The translations under genes were made by a program, and so were the position numbers. A DNA stretch of 64,000 bases from Gordionus sp. m RMFG-2023 (lineage: Eukaryota; Nematomorpha; Gordioida; Chordodea; Parachordodidae), in contig NC_088775.1 of NCBI RefSeq assembly GCF_954871325.1, positions 5,071,475 to 5,135,474 of the forward strand. The letters are read 5' to 3'. Position 1 is the first letter of the stretch. Every line of letters starts with the position of its first letter. The notes under the pieces are model-generated. The model was not told the DNA's origin. It searched no databases and was given only the letters and a program-made list of their open reading frames with translations. Shown in pieces: positions 63,492-64,000 of this stretch.

Positions 63492-64000
63492 ATTTTTGGA
63501 ATACGAATATAATGAACAATCAATTCTGGACATAATTTTTATATGTATATATTTATAGAAAAATATAAATTTTTGTATATTAATAAATATCATATATAAT
63601 TAAATAAAAATATTTAAACTATAAAGCTATCAAAGATTTTAGATGTTTTGAGCATAGTAAGGGTTCTTGTTTCAAACTGTTGTTTTTTATGAATACTGGA
63701 GAACATTCGTGTTTTAATAATAATTGACTTTAACTAAAATAGTTTTTTATATTAACTTTAGTTTGTAAAAAAAATTGAATTTTGAATATTTAGAAAAATT
63801 ACACAATAAATTGTAACTGGGATTCACTTTGTTTTATTAAGAAGAATATAGGTTCTATCAAAACTAGTTGCTTCAACGAGGAAATATTTAAATTACAACA
63901 TTAATGTGTAGCCAATCGTTAATCTATAAAATAAAATATGAAACAAAACTAGATAAGTTTATGTGATAATTGGTTTTCTGGCACAGTCTCCGGCTATAAG

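Larger units (their letters stand above)
59819..64000. repeat. Large near-identical inverted repeat, arms ~1.8 kb, spacer ~570 bp
   Basis: Left arm 59819-61626, right arm 62197-64000, running off the window. Arms differ by a few scattered substitutions and short indels, around 1-2 percent by eye. Both contain the hAT transposase and about 550 bp beyond its 3' end. The arms end at GCGCAATA / TATTGCGC. The spacer holds the rest of the left copy's transposase and about 200 bp of other sequence. An inverted segmental duplication or head-to-head pair; a misassembly is also possible. Confidence 0.93.

Overview
The window is very AT-rich eukaryotic DNA from an animal. Three genes were rebuilt exon by exon from splice sites and reading frame: COX10 (heme A synthesis; minus strand, 381-5119), a natriuretic-peptide-receptor-type membrane guanylyl cyclase (minus strand, 34466-49722), and the last third of SF3A3, the 60 kDa subunit of splicing factor SF3a (minus strand, 52492-54971). 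A receptor guanylyl cyclase with ligand-binding, kinase-homology and cyclase domains points to a metazoan. The species cannot be named from the sequence; an invertebrate with an AT-rich, transposon-laden genome fits best. A fourth gene-like region (plus strand, 27342-29097) encodes a single-pass membrane protein that I do not recognise, with two apparent frame breaks.

Layout. 1-5.1 kb: COX10 in five exons; intron 1 holds an 0.8 kb element with inverted ends and intron 4 holds a MITE. 5.1-27.3 kb: gene-poor DNA with decayed hAT and Tc1/IS630 elements, a LINE fragment and a MITE cluster at 24-26 kb. 27.3-29.1 kb: the membrane-protein gene. 29.8-34.2 kb: a 430 bp tetranucleotide array, MITEs and poly-G tracts. 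34.5-49.7 kb: the cyclase gene in 16 exons that join to one open frame of 1,175 codons plus stop; its introns carry hAT elements, MITEs and three tetranucleotide arrays. 52.5-55.0 kb: SF3A3 C-terminal exons. 55-59.3 kb: a hAT MITE with perfect target duplication, a tRNA-like relic, a short minisatellite, and about 2 kb of ~117 bp satellite with a ~583 bp higher-order period. 59.8-64.0 kb: a near-identical inverted repeat of about 1.8 kb arms carrying a hAT transposase, cut by the window end.

The genes do not form a pathway; they are neighbours. The points most worth a second look are: (1) the guanylyl cyclase keeps its metal and guanine-recognition residues but has lost the catalytic Asn and Arg, and carries a Ser-rich insert with two RRxS sites in its kinase-homology domain; (2) 5' splice sites across the 23 deduced introns that mostly lack G at +5 and often read GTT, with one 28-nt microexon and one 50-nt GC-AG intron; (3) the higher-order satellite beside the large palindrome; (4) an unidentified element with long inverted ends inside COX10. 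I found no CRISPR array, operon or convincing new multi-gene system.
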